From Erythrophleum ivorense (lineage: Eukaryota; Streptophyta; Magnoliopsida; Fabales; Fabaceae), in assembly GCA_026724425.1 (NCBI GenBank), contig JAIUCV010000002.1, forward strand, positions 8,499,001 through 8,563,000: 64,000 bases of DNA, given 5' to 3'. The notes below the pieces were generated by a model that saw nothing but the letters and a program-made list of their open reading frames with translations, had not been told where the DNA came from and searched no databases. Within the stretch, counting starts at the first letter, position 1; each line of letters begins with the position of its first letter. Both the position numbers and the translations under genes were made by a program. This document shows, one piece after another, positions 21,892 to 36,570 of the stretch.

Positions 21892-24800
21892 GTTTATATT
21901 TCAATCCCAAAAAAAAATCCTAGGTTTATATGGTATCAATTAATTTTTGAAATTCAGGTTGCGTAGCCCCTTAACATTTAGGCATTAACAACGACCTGGA
22001 TACTCTGCGGGAATCAGCTTGCAGCTGAGTATTTCTGTGTCTTGGCTTGTTCATACAACTTTAATGGCTGGAACATGGGATTTTGCTAATTCTTGGTTGA
22101 GCGGGAGGAAGTAGATGTTTAAGCCATCAGAAAGTCACTGAAATCCATTTTAATTTGCGGGTCGGTGGGATGTTTTCCCTTGCAGTCATGCAGCTTTTAA
22201 CTATCTTCGTTGTGACAAGTTAACGTGATAAAGCTATTTTCATTGCAGATTTCCTTTACCAACTGCCCCCTTCGTATTTCCAATTAAGTTGTACCACGAA
22301 TCTCTTTTGGAATATAATTCCAATATTCCAACGTCTCCCAGTAATGTCAATTACTTGAGTTTGATATTTCCCTTATTTTACCTTTGTACTAGCGATGTGA
22401 AATCCTATCCTGGGCTGGTATATGTGATTCCAAACTCATTCTTGAACGATTATTAAAACTTTTAAGTAAACTTTGCATTCTACTTGTGTTGCTTACGTGG
22501 CAAATTATTGGAGAGGATTAGATAGGGTTAGGGAGTTTGTATAGGCAATCCTATTCCAGTTAATATCGATGAAATTCTCCTGTTTTCTTGGAAAATAATT
22601 CCCTTACTGCACGGCAAGACAAATTATCTTCGCACGTAGAATCCGCACATAAATTTGAGTGTTATAGAAATTTATATAAAACTTGGCTTGACTGCTCAGA
22701 AAAATAACCGTTAAAGGGAAATGCATTGCTGGCTCTTGTTCTCAGACCATCAAAGACCAGGCGAGAGCAACACGTTCTTCAGCATTGATGGTTCGTCCAG
22801 TTATGAAGCCATTAGAAGCCCTGAGAAAAACGTTACAATAAATTAGATGCACTTCCTAACTCCATCCAGGGCAAGGCAACTAGCTCAGTTGAGTTAAGGG
22901 CTATAATCCACAGAACTTTCAAAGATAAACTATATCTATTCAATGGTTTTCTCAAATCAAGGACCCATCTTAATTTCATGTTACTTTGAACGAGAAAGCT
23001 GGAGGAAAGCATCGCATTAATTCTTAAATCGCGGACGGAACAGAAACTTTAAATCCTGGCAACTGATGTCACAAACCCACAAAATAAGTGAGAACCCTCT
23101 AATGTAAATGCAACTTCTATTATCTGAGGTCTAGAAACATCATCCAGAGAGTATAATCCTCTTTGACCAACTTTCCATATATTTCATAAGCTTTTTTAAA
23201 AATCTGTTAATATTTGTAAAATTATCTTTCAAAGACAAAACACAATTCTCCATGAAAAATTGAAACACAGAGCATGGGCCAAACCAACATTTTAAGGATA
23301 CTGATACCAAATCCACAGGATCATCTACCAATATTAGAGTTTCTCAAGTACAGCTACATTCAAAAACATGTTTGGACGTCCGGTGCACTTACAAGTAAAA
23401 CTATTTGGCATAAATCTAATATTCTAAATTATTTGGTTATTTTAACACTACATAAAATATTCACATATTGAAGTCTTTCAATTTCTTATACAGGGTAAGG
23501 ATAACTTACACTAAATAGATTCAAAAACTACACTTCCACAGCTTCCCTATAGACAAGATTGGTCCAGCATCATAATTATGGTTTGAAGCATAATGTTCAA
23601 ATCTGCAAGTCACCACAGCCACAGAATGTCAATGAAATATCCTAAAAACACTAATTTATGTTCAGGGAACGGCCAATGGCATATACATGAGAACAAAGAA
23701 AAGCAAAATTACCACCAAAATGTCAGGAACCAAAGCAAAGTGCCATTAGGCCAAATAAACATCAAATATTATAAGGGTAGAAGAATGTCCCAATCAAAGT
23801 ATGCAGACGTCTCAGTAGCACAATAATATAAGAGAAATCCCATGACTTAAAAGTATTAAATACCTGCGTCATATTATGTCAAAGTGAACTCTCGGGTATT
23901 ACACGAGTTGATTATACAGGGGGACAATAGAGATTTTGTTACCTTGACTGAGCTTCCAACATAGCCAACCTCTTATCATAATCATAAGTGAATCTTACCA
24001 TGCTTGATAGTAGAAAAATAATCAAACAAATTAACACCCAGTCAGGAAGAATGACTGACTAGAAGCCAATGCAGATTTTGGATACTGGAAGTAAAGAGTA
24101 ATTAGAACAATGAGATATGTAAATGTCAAAGTCAGTTAGGCTGCAGAAAGATGGCTATTTTAGCAAATGCTAGAACATAAACAGATGCTCGCGTACCTCC
24201 TTTTCTGAACAACAAAATGCCACATGGATTGAAACATTTAGATGCCATGACCTTCCAAATTGAAAAAGTCAAGGTAAAAGTAGATAATATTAGACACAGT
24301 ACAAAAAGAACATTTTCATATGCACTGACTAGTTTTATACTTAAGTCAAAACTGTATTGTAACAGAAAAATGAAACATCAGCTTAAATCTTGAAATTGTA
24401 TCCTTTGTTTCAACCAGATAAACCCCATTTGCGTTTCATGAGGTGAACCCACGAAACAAATACACCAAGATGTAACTAGCCTAAATATCACGTAATAGAC
24501 AGTAATGATGATACTGTGATAACAATAATTCATCAATTACAGACTGCTGCCAGAGTATACAACTTCTTTCCGTCATCAAGGTCAAACTCAGACATCCAAG
24601 AGGCCATCAGTTACTTTAGCTGTAAAGAGGGAAGAATGAAAAGGGTCTAAGACTGCAGAGCCGAAAATCTCCTGTTTCCACTGGAAAATCATAGTTGCAC
24701 ATTTGCAACATACCATCAATAAAGAAAAACCTGACCTGTGCACATGCCTTCTACACAGTAATTATTTGTTCAATCTATACAAACTTTCTATCTTAAGACT

Positions 24801-25053
24801 CATCCAAATGGATACGGTCTAATTTTGCTTATAAGCATGTTGACAAAGTTGACATACAGTGCACAGGCATTGTATCAAATGATAAGTTATAGCGACCATA
24901 AAGAAAGGTTTAGCATACATCAAGGCTGAACCGCATTGTTCAGAAAACTTGTTAGAGAGGATCTTTGGTTCCAAAGTGGCAGATGTAGGGACAACTAGGG
25001 TCATGCGAGAAGTCAAAAATATGTCAGCTGGAATATCAAGAAAGCTCAGCAGC
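21892..25053. other. Intergenic region between convergent SHH1-like and MLK genes
   Basis: Holds the 3' UTRs of both genes, with that of the kinase extending below 25054. I saw no further coding exons, RNA genes or repeats. Confidence 0.5.
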
Positions 25054-28000
25054 TTATGACACTGTTCTCCCATGACAAATAGATGCAATATACAGGTTCT
25101 TCGCCCATTTTTCCTGCATAAACAGCATATCAAATATAAAAACAAGAATTCATAAAATGGCAATGGATGGGGGGAAAAAATCAGGTGCAGTAACCACCTT
25201 GACATGAGTGCTAGGGAATGCAGATGTGCGGAGTGTCTCTTGAGTTTCATCAGCTGGTTTCCTTCTCGGTACACTAAGAACAAAAGCAGCTTGGTCCCAA
25301 GTTGCAGCAGTCGATGTGATGCGATACCCACTATCCCACCTGCGATGAATACCTTCACTGGGATATAGGAAATCAAGTTCCACAACCTGGCATTAATGTC
25401 AGAGAAAGATATGCAAATCAGATACAATTCTTTAGCACCTAGGATTTCTAACCAATAAGATATTTCAAAATCCTAGTAATACCTGGTCTGAAAATCCTGC
25501 ACCACGGGACATAACAATTGCCCATCTACTTCCAGCAGTGGTCATGGCAGTGACATAAAACCCTTCTCTCCATTTTTTATTGATCCACTTGAATGGAAAT
25601 GAATCACTGACTTTATACGACTGCTGTAAGTACTGGGTCCCTGAGAGCAACAGACCAACAGTAGAAGTGAGACAACAGTTATAAACACAATACTGCTAGT
25701 TCATGCTAACAAGTCATCATCCAATTTCAAAGTAGTAAAGCCAATTATTGCCATCCCAAATACACAAGCCTGAAGAGTAAGGGGTCCATGGACACTTACC
25801 TTTGGACATTACAACTAGTGAGCTACCATTATTAGCCCCTGCTATGGCACTGATGTAGTAATTCTTCTCCCACTGTTCCATAATCCATTCCTATGAAAAT
25901 AACAACAGATGCGAGTAGTTTGTCAACTTGCATAAATTTCAAGTAAAGCACAAAAATTGTTAACTATCATACACTATATTTCCTATTACTAACATCAAAC
26001 ATGGAATATCTCAAATTACAGTACACAACTATGTCCAACTGAAACATAGATCACCCAACCTTGTGAAGAAAGTATGGTGAGAGTTCATAAACTTGTGCAG
26101 TGAAACCAGTGCCAGCATCCATAATAAGTGCCCAAAGGTTAGAATAAGAAGCCACACTGCTGATAAACAACCCATCCTCATTTCCTTTCTCTATGTGTTG
26201 GGAAAGCCGGACATCAGCAACATTGTAATGATACCTACACCAAAAAGTAAAAACTAAAAACCCTGACCATCTTCATATCAACTTCAAGAACTTATATAAC
26301 TCCAGAAGATAACCTTTGCTTCATTGGTCGGCAAGCATTATATACACTAATCCATTGGGTAGCTGGCATTCCCATTCTGACCTTCTTCTTCGGCTGTTCA
26401 TCATCATCCTCTTCCGTGGTCAACCGCCCTCTCTTATGCCCAACCTGACATATAAGCTTTATAACACCACCAAAAAAAAAATAAGGGTAATGATCAGACT
26501 TCACAACAATAGTAAATGGTAGAATATTAGAGCTATTATACCATTTATTACCTTCTGAGCACCATCAGTGTTTATTGGTCGGATGTCTGGATTTGGACCA
26601 ACAATGCCATCGAAAAGGGATATATACTTCGCATAATTAGGTTCCTCATCAAACTTCAAATTCACCACATACTCAACAAACTGCCGGAAAGGTTGAGGAC
26701 AAAAGCAACACAAGGTTTCAGGGGAAGTGGCCATCTTCTTCTTGCAGACAAGAAATCCTTTATTTTCTCCCTGCAACAAACAACTGTATTAAAATAACAA
26801 TAATTATATATTGTCCCCCAAAATGCAACTACATTTTCAGTAAATAATGACCTGATATCCTTGCCAAGGTAATCGACCACGAAGGAGGAAGATAAGTGTG
26901 TAAGCAAGAGATTCCAAGTCATCTCTCCTACTACCCGTTCTACCAAGATGAGCATGCACACTAGCATAACGTACTGTACCTCTGTAGAAAGAATAGGGAA
27001 TATACAATCAGACAGAAGCCCTAAGTTCATTAAGCACATTGAGATAAACTAAATAAACTTTACCTAAATACATCCGGCCGTTGATCATACTCAACATGAA
27101 GGCCAGTTGAACTATCATGCCACCGGGTTGCTGTTTTTTTTTGGGGGGGGGGGGGGGGGGGGAGCAGGAGAGAGCAGACAAATAACAAAAAATTTACCAC
27201 ATCTTTGTTGCCAATGGAAATATCAAAGCTTCAAGGGTAAGATGGTATATTTACCTAATCCGAGATCAACCAGAAACAGCTTTTTCTCATCAGGAGTTCC
27301 AGGGAGGCCAAGCAGAAAATTCTCAGGTTTTACATCACCATGCACATATCTGTAGTACAGGCAGGATCATGTCAGATGTTCTTTGCAACAACTGAGATCA
27401 ATAAAATACTAGATTCCATGCAGAGGTAGAAAACTCATTGCTCTAAGGCATCCAAGTAGCCAAATTAGGTGGTAGTTTCATATTTACAAGTATCTACTCC
27501 CGAAGTCATCTAATTTACATGTTGCTCAATTAGAGGTATAAACCACATTGCTATGTCATCTTGCCACCAAAAGGCAATAATGAATGATTGACCACATCTC
27601 TCACATGCTGGAAAGAGAGAACACCTAAATGATAACATGTGGTAAGTGCGAATATACAGATCAATCAAATATTATTATGTTTCCAATATATTTAGAGAGG
27701 GGGAAAATAGTCAATCATGCCAAAGATAAACAAATCAGGATATCACCCTCTAGAATGCATCTTCTCTAATATGGAGATGGCCTCAATTGCAATACATGCC
27801 ACCATTTCTGTAGACATCCTAATGCCAAAAATGAGGAAGTAAAGGTTAGATATACAATATTGACTACAACATTAAAAGAGTAAGATGCATTATATTTCAC
27901 TACAAATTCATACAGATACTTACGTGTGTGAGTTGTTATTCCACACATCCCATAGACTAGGACCAAGCATATCCATGACCTGGATGCAATATCAGGTTAC

Positions 28001-30011
28001 TAATGCATTCAAAAACAATCACACGTCTACACCCCTTTATCACAGAATATGAGTACAGACTACATACCATGACATAGTAATCACCTTGACGCCCCTTGTA
28101 ATGAACTCGTGGAACACCATGACTACCACCTACTGCACTGTAAAAATAATGGGAGCAGATGGAAGTAATAACCATAAGAAAGACATTAATGGAATCTTAA
28201 TAAATCCCAATATATGCTTTTTGCAGCCATATCCACACTTGATACATGTAGAGCACACTGACCAGTGTCTAACCCCTCTCCCCTCCATTTTCCCCCCCTT
28301 AAATTTTCAGACAATAACGAAACAAGTTGAAATGGGTCAACACATTTCCAGCTACTTCAAACATGTTGGAAAGCCAACACAAAATTTGAAACCATTCTGA
28401 AATGCACTGGCTAATAAAAATTGGAATTCAATAGAAGCACCAAAGCACATTAAAAAGGCTCTAAAGTCTACAACTTGTCAAAACACTTAAACTCTTACAC
28501 TTATTTATCCACGAATATAATTCTGTATAATATTACTTATTAACATAAATAAAGACATGATATATTTTAAATTTTACTAATAGTACCCAAGCGTACCAAT
28601 ATGCTAATTTTTTCCAAAAATTATCATATCCCTCCTGTATATTAATGTTTCAGATGCATTACAATTCCTGTGTCCGTGTATGATAGGTAGATAGACTCCA
28701 GCCGACTTAAAGAATAGATAGGTGACTTACTTGTAAACCTGCCACTCGTATGGCGGACCATAATTACACCCTTTGCTGCTTCTATGCTCGAACTTTAAGG
28801 CCACCTACAGTTATTGGACAACTATGTAAATAACAAAGAATACCAGAGAGGAAAGTAAAAACACACACAAATGGACACTAATGCCATACTTCAACAGCTC
28901 CAGGCCCAGTTCGCTCATTACAATTAGTAGCTCCTACACGCCTACCAACATAGACTTGTCCAAATCCTCCTTTTCCTAATTTTCTATCGATTCTGTACAG
29001 TGGGGAGCCACCAACCTGGACCTGTTACAAAGAAAGCCAAAAATAGATTCATTTTCAATACACACACACACAAACACATATATATATATATAATGACTAC
29101 ATATATTCATGATTTGGGTATACTCTGTAGCAAATGTGACGCAGAACTCAGAGAATAAAACGCCTGAAAAAAATGTAAAATAAAATTCAATATCAAACAG
29201 AACCATGTTCGGTGCGATTGCACTGCGTACCATACAACCGGTGCACTAGAGCCACTCAGCTCCTAGATTACTAAATCACTTTTTTCTCGCATTTCATTAT
29301 ATGCAAACTAGCAGAAGGACAATATTATATAAAATAGAAAGAAGAAAAATCTCGCACTTTCCCACAAGCATACTAGAAAATACTTCGGAATCCCGTAAAA
29401 ATGGAACCTCACAGAGAGACAGAGAGAAGCTGCCTTGAAGGCCTAGATGATCCAAGTTAGGCCTTCTTTATCTTTTTGACCCATAACTTATCCAGTTCAC
29501 ATAACTTATGCATGTCTTCTGAACTCAAAAAATGAAGAAACACAGAAGTTGTCCTTGAACTCCTTGAACAATCTCGTCATCCAAACATGAAATAACTATG
29601 GCAGAGAGAAATTCATGAAATCTAAACCACCTTCTCAGGAAGGGGAGCTGTGCTGCCCTCATTGTCGGCCCCCGGAGCCTTATCGGGGCTTCGGCCACCG
29701 CTGTCGTACTCATCCATGGCTTTTTCCCAAACTTGCCGTCCCAAAACCCTTACCGGTGCGTCTGGCTCTTGTCCTTCTTCCTTGCCCTTCAATGTCCTGG
29801 TCAGAGGAACGGCGCCGACGTTCTTATTCACAATATTATTTGTTTCATCAGCTGCGATCGCGTTCTTCTGCTTCCGATTTCTTGTATTCTGCGCGGTGGT
29901 CCTTCTCCTCTGGCGAGTTCTTACCGTTGGCTTATCGGGTTGTGTAATCGGAGTTGGGTTTGAGTTATCTAATGCCCGGTTTCTGCGTGCTCTGCTACGC
30001 AGTTCAGGCAT
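25054..30011 (-). CDS. MLK: MUT9-like / photoregulatory (EL1-like) casein kinase I family protein
   Basis: Plant-specific nuclear CK1-like Ser/Thr kinase. Relatives phosphorylate histone H3 Thr3 or H2A, cryptochrome 2, PIF3 and PYR/PYL receptors. Sixteen exons: 29631-30011, 28890-29021, 28731-28804, 28068-28137, 27924-27979, 27747-27818, 27255-27349, 27064-27130, 26852-26981, 26552-26770, 26314-26444, 26060-26234, 25800-25890, 25483-25640, 25198-25386, 25054-25113. They join in phase to 699 residues. The N-terminus is basic ([15 protein letters not shown]). Kinase motifs: glycine loop [11 protein letters not shown] (about 143-153), VALKFEH (Lys about 175), HGDVKPEN (about 265-272), and DLG (about 290-292) in place of DFG. 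A basic, nuclear-localisation-like stretch ([10 protein letters not shown]) and the conserved C-terminal domain ([35 protein letters not shown]) follow. No disruption is seen. Confidence 0.93.
27134..27162. repeat. T(9)G(20) homopolymer tract at a kinase splice acceptor
   Basis: On the coding (minus) strand this reads C-run, A-run, then CAG and the exon that begins at 27130. The usual pyrimidine tract is therefore a pure C tract set back by nine A. The length is probably variable and hard to sequence accurately. Confidence 0.7.
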
Positions 30012-30420
30012 CGTAAGGGTGTTGGCCCATGAAGAGGGAGAGCCCTATGTGAAGATTCATGAAGGTTCCAGAATCATCGGCTGAAAACTGATCAGTGCAT
30101 ATGAAGTAGAATGAAGAGAAGGGAAATGACTCAGCGATATAGATGATAGAAACGATCGAGAAATCAGTGAGGGGTGATTTTAGAGATCTGTGGAGGGAAA
30201 TGAAAAGATGGGGATTATTGATTTCTAGCACAGAGATAGAGATAAAGAAAGACAAGGAAGCTAATGCAAATTTGGTTTGGATTTTCTTTCTAATTTTTTT
30301 CAAAATTTTCTACGCAAATGCATTAGCTAATGAGGTTTTTATTCTTTATATTTTTATTTGTTTGTCATTTGTCTGGTTCCATGTTAGAGTGATCCAGGTA
30401 ATCATTTTGGTGACAAAGAC
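30012..30420 (-). promoter_or_regulatory. 5' flank of the MLK kinase gene
   Basis: Region directly upstream of the kinase start codon, presumably 5' UTR and promoter. A tandem-purine stretch (gagatagagataaagaaag) lies near 30233. No clear TATA was assigned. Confidence 0.35.
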
Positions 30421-31568
30421 ATGACATGGGTCCTAATGCCTAATTTGCCCTGCATCCAATTCAAAACCCCAATCTATCTCTTAATTATAACCATTCGATT
30501 TGCTTTTTTTTTTTACAAAATTTCCATTTCAGTAAAATATATATATATATATATAAAAGAATGTATACATGTTTTCTACAAATTTACATATTTTACACAA
30601 ACGTTTTTATTATTACCATCATCATTCTCATCATATTAAATATATAAATCTACTAAATTAAATAATTGACACCTATAACATCCAATTAACTCTCAGGTCC
30701 GGCAACTAGGTCATGTCAATTTTTACTTTTATGTCTTTTTTAAAATACAAAACATGCCCAAACAAGAGGAAAAAAAAACTAAGAGTCACAAGTAAGAGAT
30801 AATCAATTATATATAAAAAAAATTTGTAAATAGGTAGTGTTTAATAAGTATTATTTAATAATGTCACGTCAAAAATATTATTTATGTATTATTTATATAC
30901 TTTTTTTATAGGATTTTTTTTTCTTTGTGGGAATTTTTGAATCTCCTTACAAGATGTAGGGACACGTCCGACTTGTTTAATCATTGAGGAAGTCACCTTT
31001 TATTTTTCTATATTTTCAATTTTCTTAAGCTTTCCAAAACAACAAGCTTTGTACCTCAATCCTTTACAGGCACTTTAAATATTTGTTAATTATTAAGTAT
31101 CTTATCCTGAATTGTAATATTCTCCCATTTAATTATGTGTAGTGCACTTAAAAATATCCTCACCTCCTCAAATTTATTTTGGACAAAAGTAATGATAACA
31201 TTTTTTCCACAAAAATATTTTAGGGTGCCAAACTAAAACCTAAACTATGAAATATATGAAAAAAAAAATTATATGCAATTCTATTATAAAATTATCTAAT
31301 TAAAATATATTAAGTGCATATAGCTTTTCAATAATAACAGCATATGATTGTTATAAATAAATTTATGATCCTATAATTAAATTATATATTTGTCATATTA
31401 CTATTAAAAAATTATATATTTATTATATTTTAATTAAAAATTTTAATAACAAAAATATAAACAAATACATCCAAACCTAATCCAAAATACATTACAATAA
31501 GGCTATCGTCTTTGTAGGTGACTTTGTTCTTGGAACCTAGTAACAATCAAGATTCAAATATACGGAAC

Positions 31569-31595
31569 AGAGAGAGAGAGAGAGAGAGAGAGAGA
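31569..31595. repeat. (AG)n microsatellite
   Basis: Uninterrupted run of about 13 AG units. Possible SSR marker. Confidence 0.9.
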
Positions 31596-34500
31596 ATTTG
31601 TTACTATTTTGAGACTGGGAGGAAGGAAGGATAAAGAATAAAGGCATGGGCATGGGAATAAAGAAAATTTTGAAAATCCCCATGTGATGAAGGGTGATCA
31701 GATTGGGCGCGTGCTGCGAGTGTTGGCTCGTCAATGAGGCTGACGAATTGGTATGTGTTTAGAAAAAGTTTTTGATTTTTTAAATTATGTTTTGTTAAAA
31801 ATAATAATATATTATTTTTGCGTAATTATAGTTGACAAACAAACTTTTAGATTCTTTAAACACATATTCAAACATATTTTTAAATGCGAACTAACACAAA
31901 CCCCTGACCTGAGCCTGTAAAAGCCCACATTGTACCTAGTGGATTTTAAGATAGCCCAACCAAACATGAAAAAAAACGTACTACTGGGCCACACTTGAAC
32001 AAAGAGCCCATGAACATTTGTTGACCCGGCCACTGAAGCCACGCGTGGGAGGGAGCCTTAGTGGGTCCCTTGTAGTCGTAGGAATGAGCAAAATATTTAA
32101 AACCTATAAATATTTGTAAAATTTATTTATTTTGGTCTTAATATGATAATTTTAAAGATTTAAATTCAAGTTTGGGTGCTGGCGAAAAAAAAAAAAATGA
32201 AGCCTGGGTAATACCTAACTTGTCTCACTCTCAGACCCTTAGTATATTGTATTTCTTTATTTATATTTACGCAAACATTTATATATATATTAATCAATAT
32301 AATATAGTACAATGAAGATAAAAATAAATATCATTCAAATAACATTATATGAATTTTAATTTATACTAATAGTTGGTTTGATATTTTATTCTTTAATTGT
32401 AATTTCAGATTAACATATTTTATGTAATTAAATCTTAACTTAAGAAAAACTTATTTATTTAGGAATTCAAAGATTTAATCAAAATAAAAAAAAATATTAT
32501 TTTTTCACTAAATATAAGTCCGAGGATGAAAACTATAATACTTTACTTATGATCATTTTTAACCATGTGTTGCAACAGTAAACTAAACTACCTACTTGTA
32601 TGGATTATGTATAGTATTTTATGCTTTTGTTATTAAATTTTTTAATAAAAATATAATAGGTGTAAAAAAAATTTTTGAGAGACCAAAATATATTAAAGTA
32701 TAAAAATTATATTTTTATTGAAGAACATGATAAAAGATATATGAAATTTATATATAATTTTCTCTTACTTGTATATGGTTTGGATTTTTTTTTCTTTACT
32801 AAATACTGATGAGTGATGATAAATCATCCAACACGGGTGGTATTTAAAGCAGAAATGTATTCGATTTGGATATGGAAGATTTTAATTATAGAGTCGTCTT
32901 AATCTGTTGAAGTTGTACGAATAGGTGACAATGAAATTGAGGGTTGAGAATTAACGGGAAGCATTCTCGTGGATTTCGTGGTACACGATATCATAAAAAT
33001 TAATATGTTGTTTTATAATAAAGGTTAAGATATTATTGAATGATTCCTTTTGTTTGTTCGCATTATTAGGCAGGTGATGGATGATTTATTATTGTTGCAA
33101 TTTTAGTTTAAATACTTAGATCTTAATGGGAAATTACACAATGATATATAACATGTTATTTTCAGTTGGTTGGAAAATCATAAATGAATTTTGGTTGATG
33201 ATATTTTTGGCTTTTGTTTATTAGGTTGTTTTAGCCTTATTTCAAAGAAAAAACAAAAATCATAAATATTTTTTACTACCTAATATTATTAGAATTAGAC
33301 CAAACTAGCCAATTCAACCAAAAAATTAATAAACTAGTCATGTATCCGATCCAAAAATACCTCAAAACTGGTTTGCCTCAGAATTGGGTGGAACCAGGCA
33401 GTTTTGGGCAAAAATCAGCTCCAGACATGGATGAACCAGTCCACAGCTTTGTCATCCAAAAATGCCTCTTGCAACATGAAATCGTCTCTTCCACTGAGCT
33501 GATAAGTTTCCTCAATCGTTACGTGCAATATTTTATATTTATTATGAATCTATTTCATTTAGCAAAATAAAATAATTTCCACCTTAAGAATGATAGTGGT
33601 TTAGTTTTTTTTTTTATTCTCCCTTTTTGTGCTAAAAAAAAAAGATCTCCACCTTGTCCTAACGTTTGACCATTAATATGCCAAACCATATCTTTTCTAT
33701 TAAACCATCTTTATTGTCTTGCATTTAATTGTAAAATTTTAATATAATAGATAAAAAAATAAAAATATAATTCATTTAATTCTTATTAAAATTGTGTAAA
33801 TATATTTTAAGCAAATTAAATATCAAATATTATGTTATGTTTAATTTATTTTTATGTATATGAGTTATAATATGTTTTAAAAGTTATTAATATTTATTTA
33901 TTATTTATTATCTTAAATTTTTAATATATAAAATAATATATATTTAATTATTACTAATTCGATCCGTTTTAACTAAAATTAAAATAATAAACTATGAACT
34001 AATAAAATTATCAGTTCAATAATTAGTTTAATTTTAAAAATATTTTTACTGCCAATTATTGTGGCTCAAAAAATGCATTAGAGAAGAGAAAGGTCTATAA
34101 TCAATGGTCTTGTAAGTTACTGTTGACCACAACGATCAATCAAACTATCAAATATTTATGAAATCATGGCAAGTTGCTGCATCTTATCTTTTGCTTGCTT
34201 TGGCTATTTTTACAAATCCTATAATTTCATTAAAATCTTGTCTTGGTATCTCAGAAATATATTTTTCTTATTTAAATTTTTTTATAAAATAATTTTGTTC
34301 ATTTAATCATTTAGTGATAGTATCTCTCAAATTAATTTCTCACATAATTATCTTCTCAATTTAGACATTAACATATGAATATTTTTTTTATTTAATTTAT
34401 CATAAATAAAATTTTTATTAATAAAATTTTTATATCAATCTATTATATATAAAATTAACAAAATATAATAACATATAAAATATTGTTTGATAGGATATCG

Positions 34501-36544
34501 GTTAATTACTATTAGATAAAAAATCTAGTCTTGATTTCTTAATTTTATATAAAGTTTACTTTTATCATTTCAACTTCATTTGATTTTAATATGGTCCTTG
34601 GATTTTACTTCAATATTTATTTTTGTTTATTAACTTCATTTGATTTCAATTAAATCTCTTAACTTTACTTTATATTTCACTTTTTTTAATTAAATTTACT
34701 TTATTCTAATTTAGTTTCTTAACTTTTAAAAACTTATCAAATGTTTTTTTTAAATTTTTTCTCGCACCATCAAATTAAAATATTAAACAAACAAATTATA
34801 TGATCTACTGGAAATTTAATTCTACTAATCTCCTACCAACTACCAAAGAGTCACATAAAATTTCTATATTAAACAATTTAGTAGTATTAGAACAAAATGA
34901 ATTTAAGAGATAACAATAAAATATTAAATAAATTTAAAGGATTAAATTAAAGTAAAATAAAAATAAGAGATATAAGTAAAACATAAAGTAAACTTAAATA
35001 ATTAAAAGTGTATATTAATGTTACTATTATGTAATATGTGAATTAATTATTAGTTTCATTAACAGCAGATTAATATAAAATTGTTATTAATAATAAATTT
35101 ATTTGTGATAATTAAATCGAGAAATAATTATTTATAGTGGATTAAATTAAAAAATATTTTATTTATAAGGGATCAAATCAAAAAGATATTTTTATTAGAG
35201 ATCAAATCAGAAAATATCTCCTATGTGAGAGACTAAAATATATAAAATAATTCACATTAACCATTCCTCCTTATTTATTTGGACAAAAAATAACCATAAT
35301 CTCATGAGCATGATGTTAAAGAAAATAACACGCACATAGTTGCCCATTTACATCTTACACGCCTTGTCACAATCAAAATTATTGGACATGGTGTACGCAT
35401 TATTTTTTTAAATGATAATGAAAATAAATTATTTTAATATTATGGATTCCGATATCAATAGCTTATTCATAATTATTAGTTAACTTTATATTTACATTTG
35501 TCAATTTCACAATATTTATATTTAATACTTTAGTATAAAGATTTATATGAAAGCGAGGCTTACCAGAAACACAAAATACAAATTTACATAATTAAGTGTT
35601 AGAAAATATATCTAAAGAGAGATGACACTTCATGAACTTTTTACTTCAAAAAAATTGAACCCACACCATGTTAATAAAAAAGTCATACCTGCTTCCTTTT
35701 TATAGCTAAACCGATTCATATCGGCATCGTGGTTGCATTATTACCTAAACACTTGCCTTGCGCAGCTGCCCAATTCACAAAATCTTTAAAACGAAGATAG
35801 TGGGTGTTTTTGGAGCAATTCTTATATATATATATATTAAAAACGTCATATCAAAATCATATAATTAATTTTATTTTTATAAATTAAATTTTGATCATTA
35901 ATGATATTAATTATATCGGGTGCATCTTCCATATGTAAAAAAAAATTCATGCTTATCTGCAACGAGGGTATCAGCTTCTCACATGTGGGTAGCTGTCACA
36001 TTTGTGGGTGGGGCTTCTTTCCTCTTCTTTTCCCTTATCTCCACACGGAGCTCGACTTTCAACATCCTCTTAATATTTTTTTAAGAGGATGTTACATTTT
36101 TTTTTTTTTATTGAATATTTGACTTATACAGGTTCTTACTTTGATAATTTTTTTCTTTTAAAGTATAAAGACATAAACTTTCTTCTAATAAAAGATAAAT
36201 TATTATTATATTTAAATATTAAATATATATTTAGCTAATATAAAAATAAAAAATTTCTAAATTTAGATTAAATTGAAATTATAATTTTTAACACAAAATA
36301 AATAATATTGAAATAAAAATTTTAAAATATTTGTTAATAAATTATATTTTTAATAAAAAATTATTATTATTCTTAAGAATTTTCCATCATATTTTAATTA
36401 AAAAAGTTGGATATATTTTCACAATAGAAGATAGAGATGTATAATAAACATCTTTCAGGAGAAGAAAATAATTTACTCATCTTTTATAAATAAAGTTACT
36501 AATTTCTCAATTTGATAATATAAAATATATATTTTTTAAATTGA

Positions 36545-36570
36545 TTATTATTATTATTATTATTATTATT
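36545..36570. repeat. (TTA)n microsatellite
   Basis: About 8-9 trinucleotide units in AT-rich DNA roughly 480 bp upstream of the first LFS-like gene. Confidence 0.85.

Noticed and set aside
24819..25427. A 202-codon minus-strand frame
   Set aside because: It overlaps the last two kinase exons in a different frame and runs through the intron; the kinase frame carries the conserved sequence.
29615..30084. Plus-strand frames of 76-144 codons
   Set aside because: They are the complement of kinase exon 1, which has clear family similarity.
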